A model generated the notes under the pieces. It was given only the letters and a program-made list of their open reading frames with translations, was not told where the DNA came from and did not search any database. Position numbers and translations under genes: made by a program. A stretch of 64,000 nt of DNA, from assembly GCA_914767715.1 (NCBI GenBank), contig OU612067.1, positions 6,882,001-6,946,000 on the forward strand, given 5' to 3'. Positions 1 to 21,321 of the stretch are shown piece by piece (position 1 is the first letter of the stretch; each line of letters opens with the position of its first letter). This stretch comes from Membranipora membranacea (lineage: Eukaryota > Bryozoa > Gymnolaemata > Cheilostomatida > Membraniporidae).

Positions 1-122
1 TTATCTTCAAATGTGGTAGCAGTGTTTTTTATCCAATATTACAGACATAATTATGAGATTCCCATGTCTTCATTGTTGCTGTTTCGAACAATGTTAAAAA
101 CTTCATTTGTTGAATTTTCCAG

Positions 123-9019
<8,897 letters not shown>

Positions 9020-9373
9020 TCTATATATCTCCTCCAATCAGCGAAAGGGTATCATCACTCAACTATGTCAGATGTCCAATCAGTAGATATAGTTGTCGAT
9101 GATCTATATACATCGTCCAATCAGCAAAACTATATGGGTCAGTGCAGTGCAGTGATCGATAGGCTTATAGCTTAGACAATCTAGGTATTTTTTTCCTCAT
9201 CATCCGCCAATCTCATTAGAGAATCATGTTATCAAGTACAACATATCTTAGTTAGTTTTGTTTTAAGTAATAATGTTATTTCCAATACAACCATAATATA
9301 ACTTTATTTATTGCTGAGTGAAAAATCATCATGATGATCTTTGTTTTCGAGGTCCGTCCATTATCATAATAAA
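9020..9373 (+). promoter_or_regulatory. KIFAP3 3' UTR with polyadenylation signal
   Basis: No coding sequence follows the KIFAP3 stop at 9017-9019. The first AATAAA lies at 9368-9373, and a second at 9721-9726 could give a longer transcript. Which one is used cannot be told from sequence. Confidence 0.5.
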
Positions 9374-9993
9374 ATTCTATTCACAAAGACATAGTCCAGT
9401 TTATTCTGCTCAAACTTCAGACGAAGAGTTGAACTTCTAGATTATTTATGGGAACTATATATAACGATGCCATGGATACAGTGCTGTAATCAAGAGATTT
9501 GAATGCTCAAACTGTCTCAGACTTTGAACGGGATGTCACTTTGATATGACAGAGATATCAAGTCACAAGGCTACTTGGTGTGCGTACATGAATAATAGAA
9601 GCATCTCAGAACTATAGTGTAGCGTGAGAGATGTGTATAGCCTAGTATAATTTATTTTAGCCCAGATCTCCAAGCCGAACCAGCATTGTATGTAGTCCAG
9701 TCTTTTTGAGACCTAATTTCAATAAAATCTGAAGAGCTTTTTCTACAGTTTAATGTAGTGTATAATGGGGCTTGAACAGCAGGCGTCAACTGGTTTCCGA
9801 CATGTTGTTGTGACCAGGTTCTACTCTGAAGGTTATCACTAATTTAAGTGTACTTACTTAGACAAGTATACCGGTTTCAAATATCTGCAGATATGTGAAT
9901 ATTTAACTGCTCAATAGTTGAAAATAAGTGACTAGGATGTTACCGCATTAGAAACACATGTTCAGCTTCACTCATAGACAACCCCCTTCAATA
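9374..9993. other. Intergenic, no gene seen
   Basis: Downstream of KIFAP3. Apart from a second AATAAA at 9721 I see no ORF, splice-bounded exon or repeat that I can support. Confidence 0.5.
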
Positions 9994-10499
9994 GACAGTT
10001 TTCTGAGCTCTTATTCATGCCTCAATTCGGAGTTGTCCTCTCTCCAGTTTGGTACTTTTAACCCACGCCGCATAGGAAAAACCTGCTGAAAGAGGGTTAT
10101 CTTGAAAACCGCATATGTAAGGATGAAAATGATTTTTGATTAAGAGTCCGCACCATTGAAACCCGGAAGACAGGGTTTCCAAATCATTGGAGGCTTGAAT
10201 GTTGATGAATCTTAATTTTAGCGACGAAATTCATGAAAAATTCTGCCAAATTGTCCGCAAAACAGGCTGAAAATTATATTATTGACTATCTAAATACTAA
10301 AATTATTTCCCAAACTATGTCCACATGAGTTTTCAATGTTGCAGATTCTGAATAAAAAATAATTTTTATCCTATTATAAGCGGTTTTCAAGATAACCCTC
10401 TTTTCAGCACGTTTTTCCCATGTGGCGTGGGTTAAAAGTACCAAACTGGAGAGAGGACATCTCCGAATCGAGGCCTAAATCAGAGCTCAGAAAACTGTC
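9994..10499. mobile_element. Foldback MITE family 1, copy B
   Basis: A 506-bp element with GACAGTTTTCTGAGCTC inverted termini, flanked on both sides by TA (9992-9993 and 10500-10501), consistent with a TA target duplication. The outer ~130 bp of each arm pair with each other. Length equals copy C (47259-47764), giving a good consensus length for the family. No coding capacity. Confidence 0.85.
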
Positions 10500-11213
10500 T
10501 ATATCATTTTTATCCTGGACATTGGAAATCATTTTCTATGCCTCCAATCAGGGAGGGATATACCCCCTCCCACCATCCCTGCTCCCATATAATTCAAAGA
10601 GCCTGCATTTGGAGTTGTCCCTTCAACCACTGGCAGATTGGATTAGAATTGCCCTTACAAAACTGTTGTTTACTTTCATATCTACTTCTTGTCTCAGAAG
10701 AACATCATTGTCGAACAAACAGTTATTTCATCCATCAAAAGCTGCTGAACTTTAGGATGAGGTGGGGAAATTTTTTGCACAAACAATTTTGGAAAGGCAA
10801 GGTGAGTTATGGGCTGGAAAGTAGCAGGTTTTTCGTTTAAAAATCTGGCTCCATTTTCCCCATGGATCATATCTACATACGATAGGAATTTCAGGCAGCT
10901 GTTCAATTAGTCTTTCACAATACAATGGAATGCATATGGAACTGTTATATCAATCACCGTTATATCAATCACAAGTAATTGTGTTTATATTGATCGTATA
11001 TCAAAAGAATTGCTGCTTAGTATTTTTTAATCAATAAAATAGAAATTCCTGTTTCTACACAATGGCTTTGGAGAAAAAAGTTGGCGACACAAAAATCTCA
11101 GGCTATGAAGCGTTAAATCGTTTTGAACCAATTTCATTTCATCAAATAATGCAAAACCCTTTTCTAAAAGTCTAAGAGTGTAATAATGTGTCGCAGTCTC
11201 AGAAAGCAGGGTA
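10500..11213. other. Intergenic, no gene supported
   Basis: Two overlapping short open frames occur on + at 10420-10840 but have no recognisable product and one begins inside the MITE arm. Nothing else is seen. Confidence 0.4.
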
Positions 11214-11518
11214 CGGAAGACGAGCAATGACAATCAATTATTTTTATTTTTCCCAAGAAAAAAATTGTGTGTCATCCCTCGGCTTCGCTATTTGCCCGGG
11301 CTATGACAGCAAACTTTTGATAATCAGCAGGTAAAATAAAAGTTTGTCAGTACTCGGCTACATGAAGAGAGAGGGTAACTCCCAGTAAGGATGAGTTATC
11401 CTAGCCTGAATAAGAGGTCTTATGCAATCGGTAACAGGTTTAGTGGGCGTGTCTTTTCTTGGCGGCTATAACAAAGTCACTCAGTTCTCTGAAAGTTGAC
11501 AATAGAATAGCAAAGCAT
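11214..11518 (+). repeat. T1 family, isolated terminal segment
   Basis: Starts with the T1 terminus TACGGAAGACGAGCAATGAC and continues about 300 bp through the same sequence as the 5' end of the copy at 11798 and the complete copy at 24437 (CCCTCGGCTTCGCTATTTGC, GTGGGCGTGTCTTTTCTTGG). It then breaks off after GCAAAGCATC. Probably a truncated copy or a local duplication of the T1 end. Confidence 0.8.
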
Positions 11519-11797
11519 CCATAGGACTGCCGCAGTTCCTGATTTTGGGCTTGTTGTGGGTAGGAGGTGGCCCACCCCCACCCCGGTAGGTACGAAAAGC
11601 CGAACCACGCACTCACGAACTACGAACCCTCATAAAACTGAACTCAGGATTATCCTCTCCTTCTTAAATCAATTTGCTCAAAGTTTAAATTGTCAGTGGC
11701 CAATGAAATGTCATGATTTGGATAAGTGACCCATAATATAACAGATATCAAACTTTGACTTTTAATAGAGCTCATTGCAACTTAGCTTGGTGCACTA
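11519..11797. other. Spacer with a short repeat shared with 39929-39987
   Basis: Contains GGTAGGTACGAAAAGCCGAA followed by ACGAACTACGAACC, which recurs nearly intact at about 39929-39987. No gene seen. Confidence 0.5.
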
Positions 11798-13914
11798 CGG
11801 AAGACGAGCAGTGACAAACAATTATTTTTATTTTTCCCAAGAAAAAAATTGTGTGTCATCCCTCGGCTTCGCTATTTGCCCAGGCTATGACAGGAAAAAT
11901 TTTGATAATCAGCAGGTAAAAAAAAAGTTTGTCAGTATTCGGCTACACGAAGAGAGAGGGTAACTCCCAGTAAGGATGAATTATCCTAGCCTGAATAAGA
12001 GCTCTTATGCAATCGGTAACAGGTTTAGTGGGCGTGTCTTTTCTTGGCGGCTATAACAAAGTCACTCAGTTCTCTGAAAGTTGACAATAGAATAGCAAAG
12101 CATCTCAATGTAGGTAGTAGTTATAGTCAAGCCTGAGCAGGATAAGCCAAGAAGAAGATGAGGAGCTGGGAGTTCTATGGAATATGCAAACCAAATATAA
12201 TATGAGTATGATACTATATGGCTATCTATATATATGTGCTTGAAAGTAATGATCCGATCTGATGATTGCAATGAACGCCCTCCTCTTTCATTGTTCATTA
12301 AGGTAAGTACGTGGGAGGTGCAAATCACCAATCCTCATGTGGACATGAAAAAATCCATTATTATGTCATGTGAGTAGTACGTAATAATTGTAACTACTGT
12401 AAATGCACAGGAATATAGCTATGCTCCAAAGGAGGTGACCCTCTGCAAGAGTCCGATGGATAAATATCATTGTCAATCACAATATTGAATATTATTATCG
12501 CTCCAGTGACTCACTCCGATTATCATCATGTAATCTATGTGTGTAGTCACATACATATGAATATGGACTGGAGTAACAGGCTACTCCTTGATATGACCAA
12601 TACAAACACCAAGGTTGGTCACATGTATGTGACTACATATGTATTCTTATTTTGGTGGTGATGTGTCACTGCCGCTGCTATGTTTGATTTCTTTCTTTGT
12701 AACCAAACGGCACCTTTTTCTCATCTAACCTACAAATCGACCAACGTTGAGATATTGACAACCTACATTACCAGACACCATCACTGTAATCTGCTTATCA
12801 TCTGCCTCATGCTTTCCCCGAAAGGCGCGTCAGAGTATCCTTAAGTTAGTTAGAGTGCTCTGAAGCCATCAGCATGCGCCCCAATCATTAGCTACTCTAG
12901 CTGGCTTGCCAACATGAACTTGATCAGCTTGCATCATGATCTCGATTCTCAACAGCTAATTGCTTGATCGTAACCAAACTTTGCATGAATCACAAGCATA
13001 AAAATTTAATAGACAGTTTTGTTATGTGTCATGCTGTCATCTTGCAGATCATTTACTATATAACACCTCTGCAAACAAATAGCCTAGCTTGCCCACCCTA
13101 ACTTTGAACAAGTGTGCGCTGATTAAATGAGTTGTATCATTAATCTTATGTAAGCATATTCTCATTGCCCCCCCCCCCCGCCGAAAGTGGCAATGAATTG
13201 CAAATAAAGTGAATATTATATATTTGACAGCTCTTATTTTTACACACATGTGTCTCAGAGCTGAAGACTAGATTAAAATTTATTTATAACATGCTAAATG
13301 ATTATAAAAACTTGAAAACTGTTGAAGAGGCTGAATAAGATGCGGATTTATTAGATGAAAAGCGACACCCCACTCCCCCAACATGACAATCTCGATAAGA
13401 GCTTTAGTCTGTTTATACTCTGTATGAGACATTTAAGAACATCTCACACACCAGAACCAGACTATGTACAGTCCAACACACAGTGTCAAGGCCCCAACAA
13501 GAGGCACATGGTGTCTGAATCTCCCTACTTAGTTCATTGTTTAGTTCTTTGTTCTTATCTCAATTATTTCTCTTTGAAAAAATCCTTCTGCATATGTCAA
13601 CAGTCTAATCAATCAACATTCCCTTTTCCTGTGTTTTTTTATCATCGTATTTCTTGAATACCTCCCTACGCTCATTTAGCTGTGTATAATCCAATATCAA
13701 TTAGTTTTCTTTCAACAGAAACCTGCTAAATTAGCTGAAACTACAGCAAGGAGAAACCCTTCAATCCATGCAAGCTCTTACCCTGCTGCCTCTTGTCCAG
13801 CAGCACCAGGAAACACCAAACAGGAACAGAAAGAGAACTCCTAACAAATTTGCACAGCAGGAAGAAGCATAAAGAATTTTTTATTTTCTATACAGAAAAA
13901 AAATTCTGTGTCAT
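11798..13914 (+). mobile_element. T1 family, partial copy 1
   Basis: Begins with the T1 terminus and runs parallel to the complete copy at 24437 as far as the region 5' of its internal gypsy insertion. Differences: a ~230-bp segment (about 12411-12640) is inverted, two segments present in the 24437 copy (about 25655-25895 and 25940-26200) are absent, and the 3' half is missing. It ends in an inverted fragment of the right terminus (13873-13913, AAAGAATTTTTTATTTTCTA). A C homopolymer lies near 13170. No intact protein gene seen. Confidence 0.8.
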
Positions 13915-14347
13915 GGTCCAACACCTCTATTTATTTCCCCATTGATTTACATGCAAACTATGTTGACTTGTCACCCCAATAGGCCTGCTCCAGGTTCTTT
14001 CAATTCTTTAACCACACCACTCAAAATGATGGTATACTTCTGCTCTTCCATATTGGTGACTATGGGTTGAAAATTCGTTGTCAGAATTTTTCAGTGGCCC
14101 CATATGTAAGACCATTGCATTTATCACACATTTCCGGTCTAATTTTCATTAGCCAAACCGTATGCACTGATCTTCCTAAAATGATTTTGCAAAAGGAAAT
14201 TTCATAATTTAATTCAATAAATTTCCATTGCAAATACACCTGACAATATTAACAGGGTTTAATATCACTGATAGCAGTGCTTTTGAATTGGCTACACCCT
14301 CATTTGTCATCAGCATACTAATCATTTTATTTTGGAGGATGGGTGCA
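13915..14347 (+). repeat. 433-bp duplicated unit, copy 1
   Basis: Starts GGTCCAACACCTCTATTTAT and ends GGAGGATGGGTGCA; the same 433 bp recur at 15728-16160 with only a few substitutions. No ORF of note and no clear terminal inverted repeat. Confidence 0.9.
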
Positions 14348-14987
14348 AAAAGTTGACCTTCACCCAATTACAGGTGTATTACCTAATAGTGACCGGACTG
14401 ACGGTAACAGGTGTTCAAAGTTGGTCATATAAGACCTCTGTCGGTACGCTAGCATGGCGCGAAGTTCGGAGGCGATCCATCCATAGCGTGACTGGCCACG
14501 GCCAGTTGACCATAAGACCGTTGCCCTCAAAACTCACCTTGTCAGGCTTTGCTCCCTTATTGGTCTCTAAAATGGTATCTTGCTTTGGTTGCAGCTTACA
14601 GATATACAATGTTCATGACCATCATCGGCAAAGTCTGCAGCCACGGCTCAGGTTGTCTACAGACATAAGACAAGAGATGTTAAGCTAAAGTGTGACGTAT
14701 ACATGTCATTTGGAAGTAACTTTTCCTTGTCAAGCGGGGAGATAACTTCAAATGATGACCCATTGACTGAAGATATAGGTGTTTACTGAGTAATGGGGTG
14801 GGGTTTTGACCTGCAAAAATGCATTCAAGGAGACACTCATTAATTCAACACACTTAAATCTAGTTAAAGTCTTATAAAGAAGAGAGAGAACAAGTCCGGA
14901 CTTGCCCGACAGGTACAAATTCATGTGCTGTAAGCACCAGACGAAGTGTTTTATGAGGTTAAGAGATAGTATAGTCATATTGATTGA
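14348..14987. other. Region without a recognised gene
   Basis: A + open frame of 118 codons (14332-14688) has no recognisable domain and overlaps the duplicated unit. GTTGACCTTCACCCAATT near 14353 recurs at 16535. Nothing else is supported. Confidence 0.4.
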
Positions 14988-15440
14988 GGATTGGGGTGTA
15001 ATATTGGGGTTTGGGGTTGGCAGCCTGAGGTATGTGAGCCAAATTTGGGGTTATGGGGTCAGCTTTTGGGGTTTAGGGGTCAGGTTCGGTGTCAATATTT
15101 GGGGTTTGCAGTTCGCAGTTTGGGCTTTGCAGCCTACACTTTGGGGTTCAAGGCCTACTTTCTGGGGTTTGGGGGTCATAAATGAGGGTTTGGGGTTTAG
15201 GGGTCAGTTTTTGGGGTTTGGGGGTCAGATTTCTGGGGTTTGGGGGTCATTTTTTGGGGTTTGAGGGTCAATATTTGGGGTTTGCAATTCGCACTTTGGG
15301 GTTTGCAGCTCAAAGTTTGGGGTTTGCACCATGAATGATGTTTGGGGTTTGCAGCTCGTATTTTGGGGTTTGTAGCTTGAAGTTTTGGGTTAACAGCTGG
15401 CAGTGTGGGGTTTTTGGGGTCAAAAGCGGATTCAGGGGTC
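14988..15440 (+). repeat. G-rich minisatellite of TTTGGGGTT-type units
   Basis: Irregular tandem repetition of TTTGGGGTT separated by short variable linkers such as GGGGTCA and TGCAGTTCGCA. At least fifteen units are present. On the complementary strand the repeat reads as a low-complexity Pro/Lys/Gln frame, which is a by-product of the repeat. Runs of three to five G at close spacing could form G-quadruplexes. Confidence 0.85.
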
Positions 15441-15727
15441 AACAGTCGGGGTTCAACACGACGACATGTTGCTCAATTAACCCAGCACTCTTTTCCAACA
15501 CATATCTTCTTAGCACCAATATGATTATGTTAATCTAGTTCATACAGAACAAGACACCAGCCACCCCCCCCCCCCCCACCCCACCCTACCTGTGCCCACC
15601 AGTGTCACTAACCTTTAAATGTTCCATGACCTACCCAGCCAGGTCACTGAATAATTTTTTTCCTTTTAAGTTGCTATATATACTGCAATCAGCTGATTGT
15701 GCAATTTGTCTGCTAGTGCTACTATTA

Positions 15728-16160
15728 GGTCCAACACCTCTATTTATTTCCCCATTGCTTTACATGCAAACTATGTTGACTTGTCACCCCAATAGGCCTG
15801 CTTCAGGCTCTTTCAATTCATTAACCATACCACTCAAAATGATGGTATACTTCTGCTCTTCCATATTGGTGACTATGGGTTGAAAATTCGTTGTCAGAAT
15901 TTTTCAGTGGCCCCATATGTAAGACCATTGCATTTATCACACATTTCCGGTCTAATTTTCATTAGCCAAACCGTATGCACTGATCTTCCTAAAATGATTT
16001 TGCAAAAGGAAATTTCATAATTTAATTCAATAAATTTCCATTGCAAATACACCTGGCAATATTAACAGGGTTCAATATCACTGATAGCAGTGCTTTTGAA
16101 TTGGCTACACCCTCATTTGTCATCAGCATACTAATCATTTTATTTTGGAGGATGGGTGCA
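15728..16160 (+). repeat. 433-bp duplicated unit, copy 2
   Basis: Near-identical to 13915-14347, same length. Divergence is a handful of substitutions (for example GATTTAC versus GCTTTAC near the left end). The flanks differ, so the boundaries are sharp. Confidence 0.9.
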
Positions 16161-16272
16161 TACTGACTCTCGTGATCTGACTGGGCATGTAGATCACTGA
16201 TAAACTATGCTATCATTACCACAAAGCAGATGTCGTAAGGCTAAGTATGCATCATGCGTGACTTGAATTTGC

Positions 16273-16802
16273 GCATGTGCAAGAACAATGAGTTTAGTTT
16301 GGGTTCTGATTGCATCTTTGGAAAGGGGAAATGGGATACCCCCTGCATAAACTGTCAATCAGAATCAGTTAATAATGACAAGAGAGGATAACTATTAATA
16401 ACAAATCCGCACGCTTTAGGGAGTATGTCACCAGAGCAGGTAGCCAATCAGATGGCTTCGGAATTCCGAGACTCAATTTTGCAGAGATCAGCTCATGCCC
16501 GGAGCTGAGCATGCGCAGAATGGGATGGGTGCAACAAGTTGACCTTCACCCAATTGACGCAAGAACAATGAGTTTAGTCTGGGTTCTAATTGCAATTTTG
16601 GTCTAGGGAGATAGGACACCCCCTGCATGAATTGCCAGTCAACTTTAGCTAATAGTGACAATAGAAGATAACTCTTTCTAACAATTCCGCACGCATTTGT
16701 GAGTGTGCCACCAGAGCAGGTAGCCAATCAGATGGCTTCGGAATTCCGAGACTCAATTTTGCAGAGATCAGCTCATGCCCAGAGCTGAGCATGCGCAGAA
16801 TG
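16273..16802 (+). repeat. Diverged tandem duplication, about 280-bp period
   Basis: CAAGAACAATGAGTTTAGT and the block from CCAGAGCAGGTAGCCAATCA to AGCATGCGCAGAATG occur twice (16431-16522 and 16711-16802). The last ~90 bp are almost identical; the first part of each unit is more diverged. No gene seen. Confidence 0.8.
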
Positions 16803-16803
16803 C

Positions 16804-19800
16804 GTCTACACACAAAAAGGGGACAACTCTAATTGATAGACTGTCATATAAGTATTACTCAATCGGAATAATGTAATTGCTGTGGGTGTGGCTTAAATGT
16901 GAAGTGTAATATGTGGCTTATCTTTATATTGTTCTCAGATTACATCTTGCTTTTGTCAAGCAGACAATTAAATCAACCGCATAACATCCTTCAAGATTTT
17001 ATATTGGACACTGACAGGTGCAATCCAATGACTTTTGATGAGTAGTACACACCTCAGCAGTGGCAGCAAGAAATTAGTCAATTTCAGTCCTTGGGCTTGG
17101 TCACAGATATACATAGCAACCCTTGTTTAGACCAATGGAATGGTGTATCAATGAACTAAACATTGGGTGCATCATACCCTTTTTTCTGATCTGATGCCAT
17201 CATATCTCCCCTTTTTTTGGAAAATCCAAGCACAGTTCAACAAGGGTGTATTCTTCTGCAATCTGTTACCAAACTGAATAGGGTGCTTGATTCAAATATA
17301 GCAGGACACTATTTTCAATTTACAGGAATGGAGATCTCCAACTGCCAATGGAAGCAAAAACATGCACAGACAGAGACCTTTTGCGAAATATGATACATGT
17401 TACTCAACTCAGTCTTCAAAATAGCAAAAACATGAGAGATCCAAAGCCAAAAAAAGATTTTTCTTCAAGGCTCATAGTCATGCAACTATTAGCAGAGACA
17501 CGGAATATACCGCTACATCACCATTTTAATCGAAAGAGATTAAGTTAAGTTAAAGCGTCATTTGCTACTTGGTAGTGCATCCAAGGAGTGAGAGGGACTC
17601 ATTGTCATGTCTTCAGGTAGTAAAATGAATGAATGAATGAGTAGTCAATGGTATAACAATTCACATAAACAGGTACATAAGTTGTGAAAACCTGACAAAA
17701 ACAATTGATCGATATAAAATCACTGTATGCCTTATACTGAAGGCCTTGTATGTATAATTACTACCCACAAACATGTAATGTAATGTAAATCACTTTTTAT
17801 TTAGCTGCTCTCCAGCAATCTTTAAAGGAATATAACATAGATACATATACATATTCAATTTAGCGCACTCCTGTACAAGGTATTGCCATTAATAGTAGAC
17901 AAGGAACCAATATTGATGAGCTTCTGTTTGTAAATTTTATTGCAGTACCATCTAATAATTGTTTTTTTAAAACTTATTTTATCCAAAACATACATTGGCC
18001 GAGTGTGACATACACTCAGAAAATAGATGCACCCTAAATGGACAAGGCCTGTTAGTGAAAATGCAAAGGTGCAGGTAACATTCTTTTAGGACCGCAATCA
18101 CCAGCAATCACATTCAATGTCTTTTTCCGTGCTGCCTGAAACAATAAATACATGCAACGTGATAAAACTCATGAAATCATGGAATTTTCCTGGAGTATAT
18201 GATGTTTGTTTTTGGGTATAAATCACACTTCACATGGTTAATTTTGGCTGAACAATGGCAAACTTCAGACACAGAAACTCCAAGCTTGACGGTGCTTTAG
18301 ATGAGTACAGTACAATATTGAGTTCTTGCTGTGTTTTCTAACTGTAACAAATTTAGGTTTCATAAATCTGGTTGTTGATTTGTGAACTTTTTGAAATGGA
18401 GGCACATACAAACATTGTTTAAGTACAGGAAAATACTTGTCTATTTACACGCTATTGATGAATCACCCTCAGTTCACCATCACCGTTCAACATCAGGTTA
18501 ACTTCCACACAGTGGTCATTTTTCAAAATGAAATGTGGAAAAATAATCCCAATACATAACTCTTCTCACAAAAAAAACCCCAAGTCTGTCCCCATTACAT
18601 GACACTCTCACAGAATGACAATCTTGGGGACATATGCAGGATTAGGCATAGCAATACAGGGTGCGAGGGCTGCCTTACGCAATGAACCTTATTTTCAGTT
18701 TTTTGGGGCCTGCACCCAGTGACCAAGCACCCTGATTGAGTTTGCTAATATAATTAATTAATATCGCAAATATCTTGCTCAAACTTTTTGATAAGCTTGT
18801 TCTCCAGCTGTTTTTGTGGGCCTGTTTGCTCCAGGTTCAAAGAACAGCATAATATGCTTCAAATAAGTGTATGTCCTACTTCTTGAAACCTTGAATAAAC
18901 ACTGTTGAACTATTTCACCACTACACACCACACTGTACCCTGATAATAAAACATCGCAAAGTAAGAATTATGATAAGGCTTCAGAGAGTATACAGTACAC
19001 ACTAGTTTGAGTGCTCAATGCATAGTTTGCTTTGGTTGCTGGAAATGTCATTCCATCATTGAAACCCTGACCTAACCCAACACTGTTTCGGTTAGGGTAA
19101 CGAAAATGGAATTTCAATTCCAGTGACCCAAGCAAAGTTTGAGCCCACAAATTAGTCTCTCATATAATATTATCAGCTCAGTATCCTTACCCTCTGCAAA
19201 CATTGATTCCTGCTGTGGAAATTTGTTAGGAGTTCTCTTTCTTCAGCTGATTAAGTCTCTGGTTGCTTTCTGTTCTTGTTTGGTGTTTCCTGGTGCTGCT
19301 GGACAAGAGGCAGCAGAGTAAGAGCTTGCATGGATGGGTTTCTCCTTGCTATAGTTTCAGCTAATTTAGCAGGTTTCTGTTGAAAGAAAACTAATTGATA
19401 TTAGATTATACACAGCTAAATGAGCGTAGGGAGGTATTCAAGAAATACGATGATCAGAAAACACAGGAAAAGGGAGTGTTGATTGATTAGACTGTTGACA
19501 TATGCGGAAGGATTTTTTCAAAGAAAAATAATTGAGATAAGAACAAAGAACTAAACAATGAACTAAGTAGGGAGATTCAGACACCATGTGCCTCTTATTG
19601 GGGCCTTGACACTGTGTGTTGGACTGTACATAGTCTGATTTTGGTGGGTGGGATGTTCTTAAATGTCTCATACAGCGTATAAACAGATAAAGCTCTTATC
19701 GAGATTGTAATGTTGGGGGAGTGGGGTGTCGCTTTTCATGTAATAAATCCGCATCTCATACATGACAAGTTGGTAGACCCAGAAATCAGGAGGTCTCCGC

Positions 19801-21321
19801 GGACAAACTATGAAACCCGGAATACCACTCCGCGTTCCGCAGTGCGGGTGCAATTCAGCCCTAGTTTGTGATATTTCTAAGCCAAAACTTGAGCTTTCAT
19901 ATTATGAATTGCGTCATTTTTACATTTACATTACATTTTTACATAGAAGCAGTAATGGTAATGAGCAATTACATAGGTATATGCACTGTTGAGGTAGGAA
20001 AACTTAGTTTTTCTTGCAAAAAGAAGCTTAAAAAATGTTCTGGGTAAAGGAAGCTGAAAAAAGGGAGGAAAAAGGGAGATGGGGAGAGGGTGGAAAAAGA
20101 CCCTAAAAACTGGGAGCCTCCCTACCAAAAAGGGAGACTTGTCAGGTATGCCGCATCTTATAATATTCACTTTTTTTGCAATACATTGCCACTTTCGGGG
20201 GGGGGGGGGGGCAATGAGAATATGCTAACATAAGATTAATGATACAACTCGTTTAATCAGCGCACACTTGTTCAGAGTTAGGGTGGGCAAGCTAGGCTAT
20301 TGTCTGGAGAGCTCACCTCCTTTACCAGCATGAGTAGTGACTGGAATTTGAACCTGTAACTCTCAAATTCTAACCACTACACCATCCTGTCGAGAATATG
20401 GATTTAACAGCTATGCCTATATAGAAATAATCAAGTTAACCAATGCGACAGCGAGGATGAGAGGGTGTGAGAGTTTGAACTGTAGCAGAGACAGGAAAAA
20501 TGATTGACCAGCTAACAGGATAGATTTCACTTACTCCTTGTATTCACTCCGAGGTCACTTTACAGAGGTGTTATATAGTAAATTAACTGCAAGATGACAG
20601 CATGGATTTTCATATTAATCCAATCCATGATGACATCAAGCCTACACCTATACATGCTTTGCAAATTTGTATCATAACAATCAATTAAAAACTAAATTTT
20701 GTAAAACAAACTGTTACCATTGTCTGCTGCTGATGAGAGAGCAGCGGCCTCATGGAGGCAATCATAGTGATGTCATCTGTCGACTGGAAGCCAGGGCAGT
20801 CATTAACATTACCATCTTTACAAGTCCCAAGTTCCACCTGAAAGATTCACATGACAAAACTGTCTGTTAAATTTTTATGCTTGTGATTCACGCAAAATTT
20901 GGCTACGTTTAAGCAATTAGCTGTTGAGAATCGAGATCATGATGCAAGCTGATCAAGTTCATGTTGGCCAGCCAGCCAGAGTTATGGTTGGTTGGGGCGC
21001 ATGCTGATGGCTTCAGAGCACTCTAAGTAACTTAAGGATCCTCTGACGCGCCTTTCGGGGAAAGCATGAGGCAGATGATAAGCAGATTACAGTGATGATG
21101 TCTGGTAATGTAGGTTGTCAATATCTCAACGTTGGTATATTTGTAGGTTAGATGAGAAAAAGGTGCCGTTTGGTTACAAAGAAAGAAATCAGACCTAGAA
21201 GCGGCAGTGACACATCACCACCAAAATAAGAATACATATAGCTATGCTCCAAAGGAGGTGACCCTCTGCAAGAGTCCGATGGATAAATATCATTGTCAAT
21301 CACATTGCTCGTCTTCCGTAG
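16804..21321 (-). mobile_element. T1 family, partial copy 2 (reverse orientation)
   Basis: Reverse complement of the T1 copy at 24437-34352 over most of its length. Its 5' end (T1 orientation) is the terminus at 21308-21321 (GCTCGTCTTCCGTA on +), but about 740 bp just inside that end, relative to the complete copy, are missing. It carries about 460 bp (17607-18070) that the complete copy lacks. The right TIR is lost near 16804. It does not contain the gypsy insertion, so it shows the empty-site sequence (about 19330-19345). Confidence 0.85.
20322..20395 (-). repeat. tRNA-like A/B-box segment inside T1 copy 2
   Basis: Reverse-strand counterpart of 26111-26180: GGTTCAAAT B-box-like and TGGTGTAGTGG A-box-like motifs at shortened spacing. 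Probably a SINE head carried in the T1 family; not a complete tRNA. Confidence 0.4.

Noticed and set aside
14988-15440. TTTGGGG repeats as a telomere or chromosome end
   Set aside because: Units are irregular with variable linkers and are flanked on both sides by ordinary sequence.
20322-20395. Functional tRNA gene
   Set aside because: A and B boxes are too close and no acceptor or anticodon stem can be formed.
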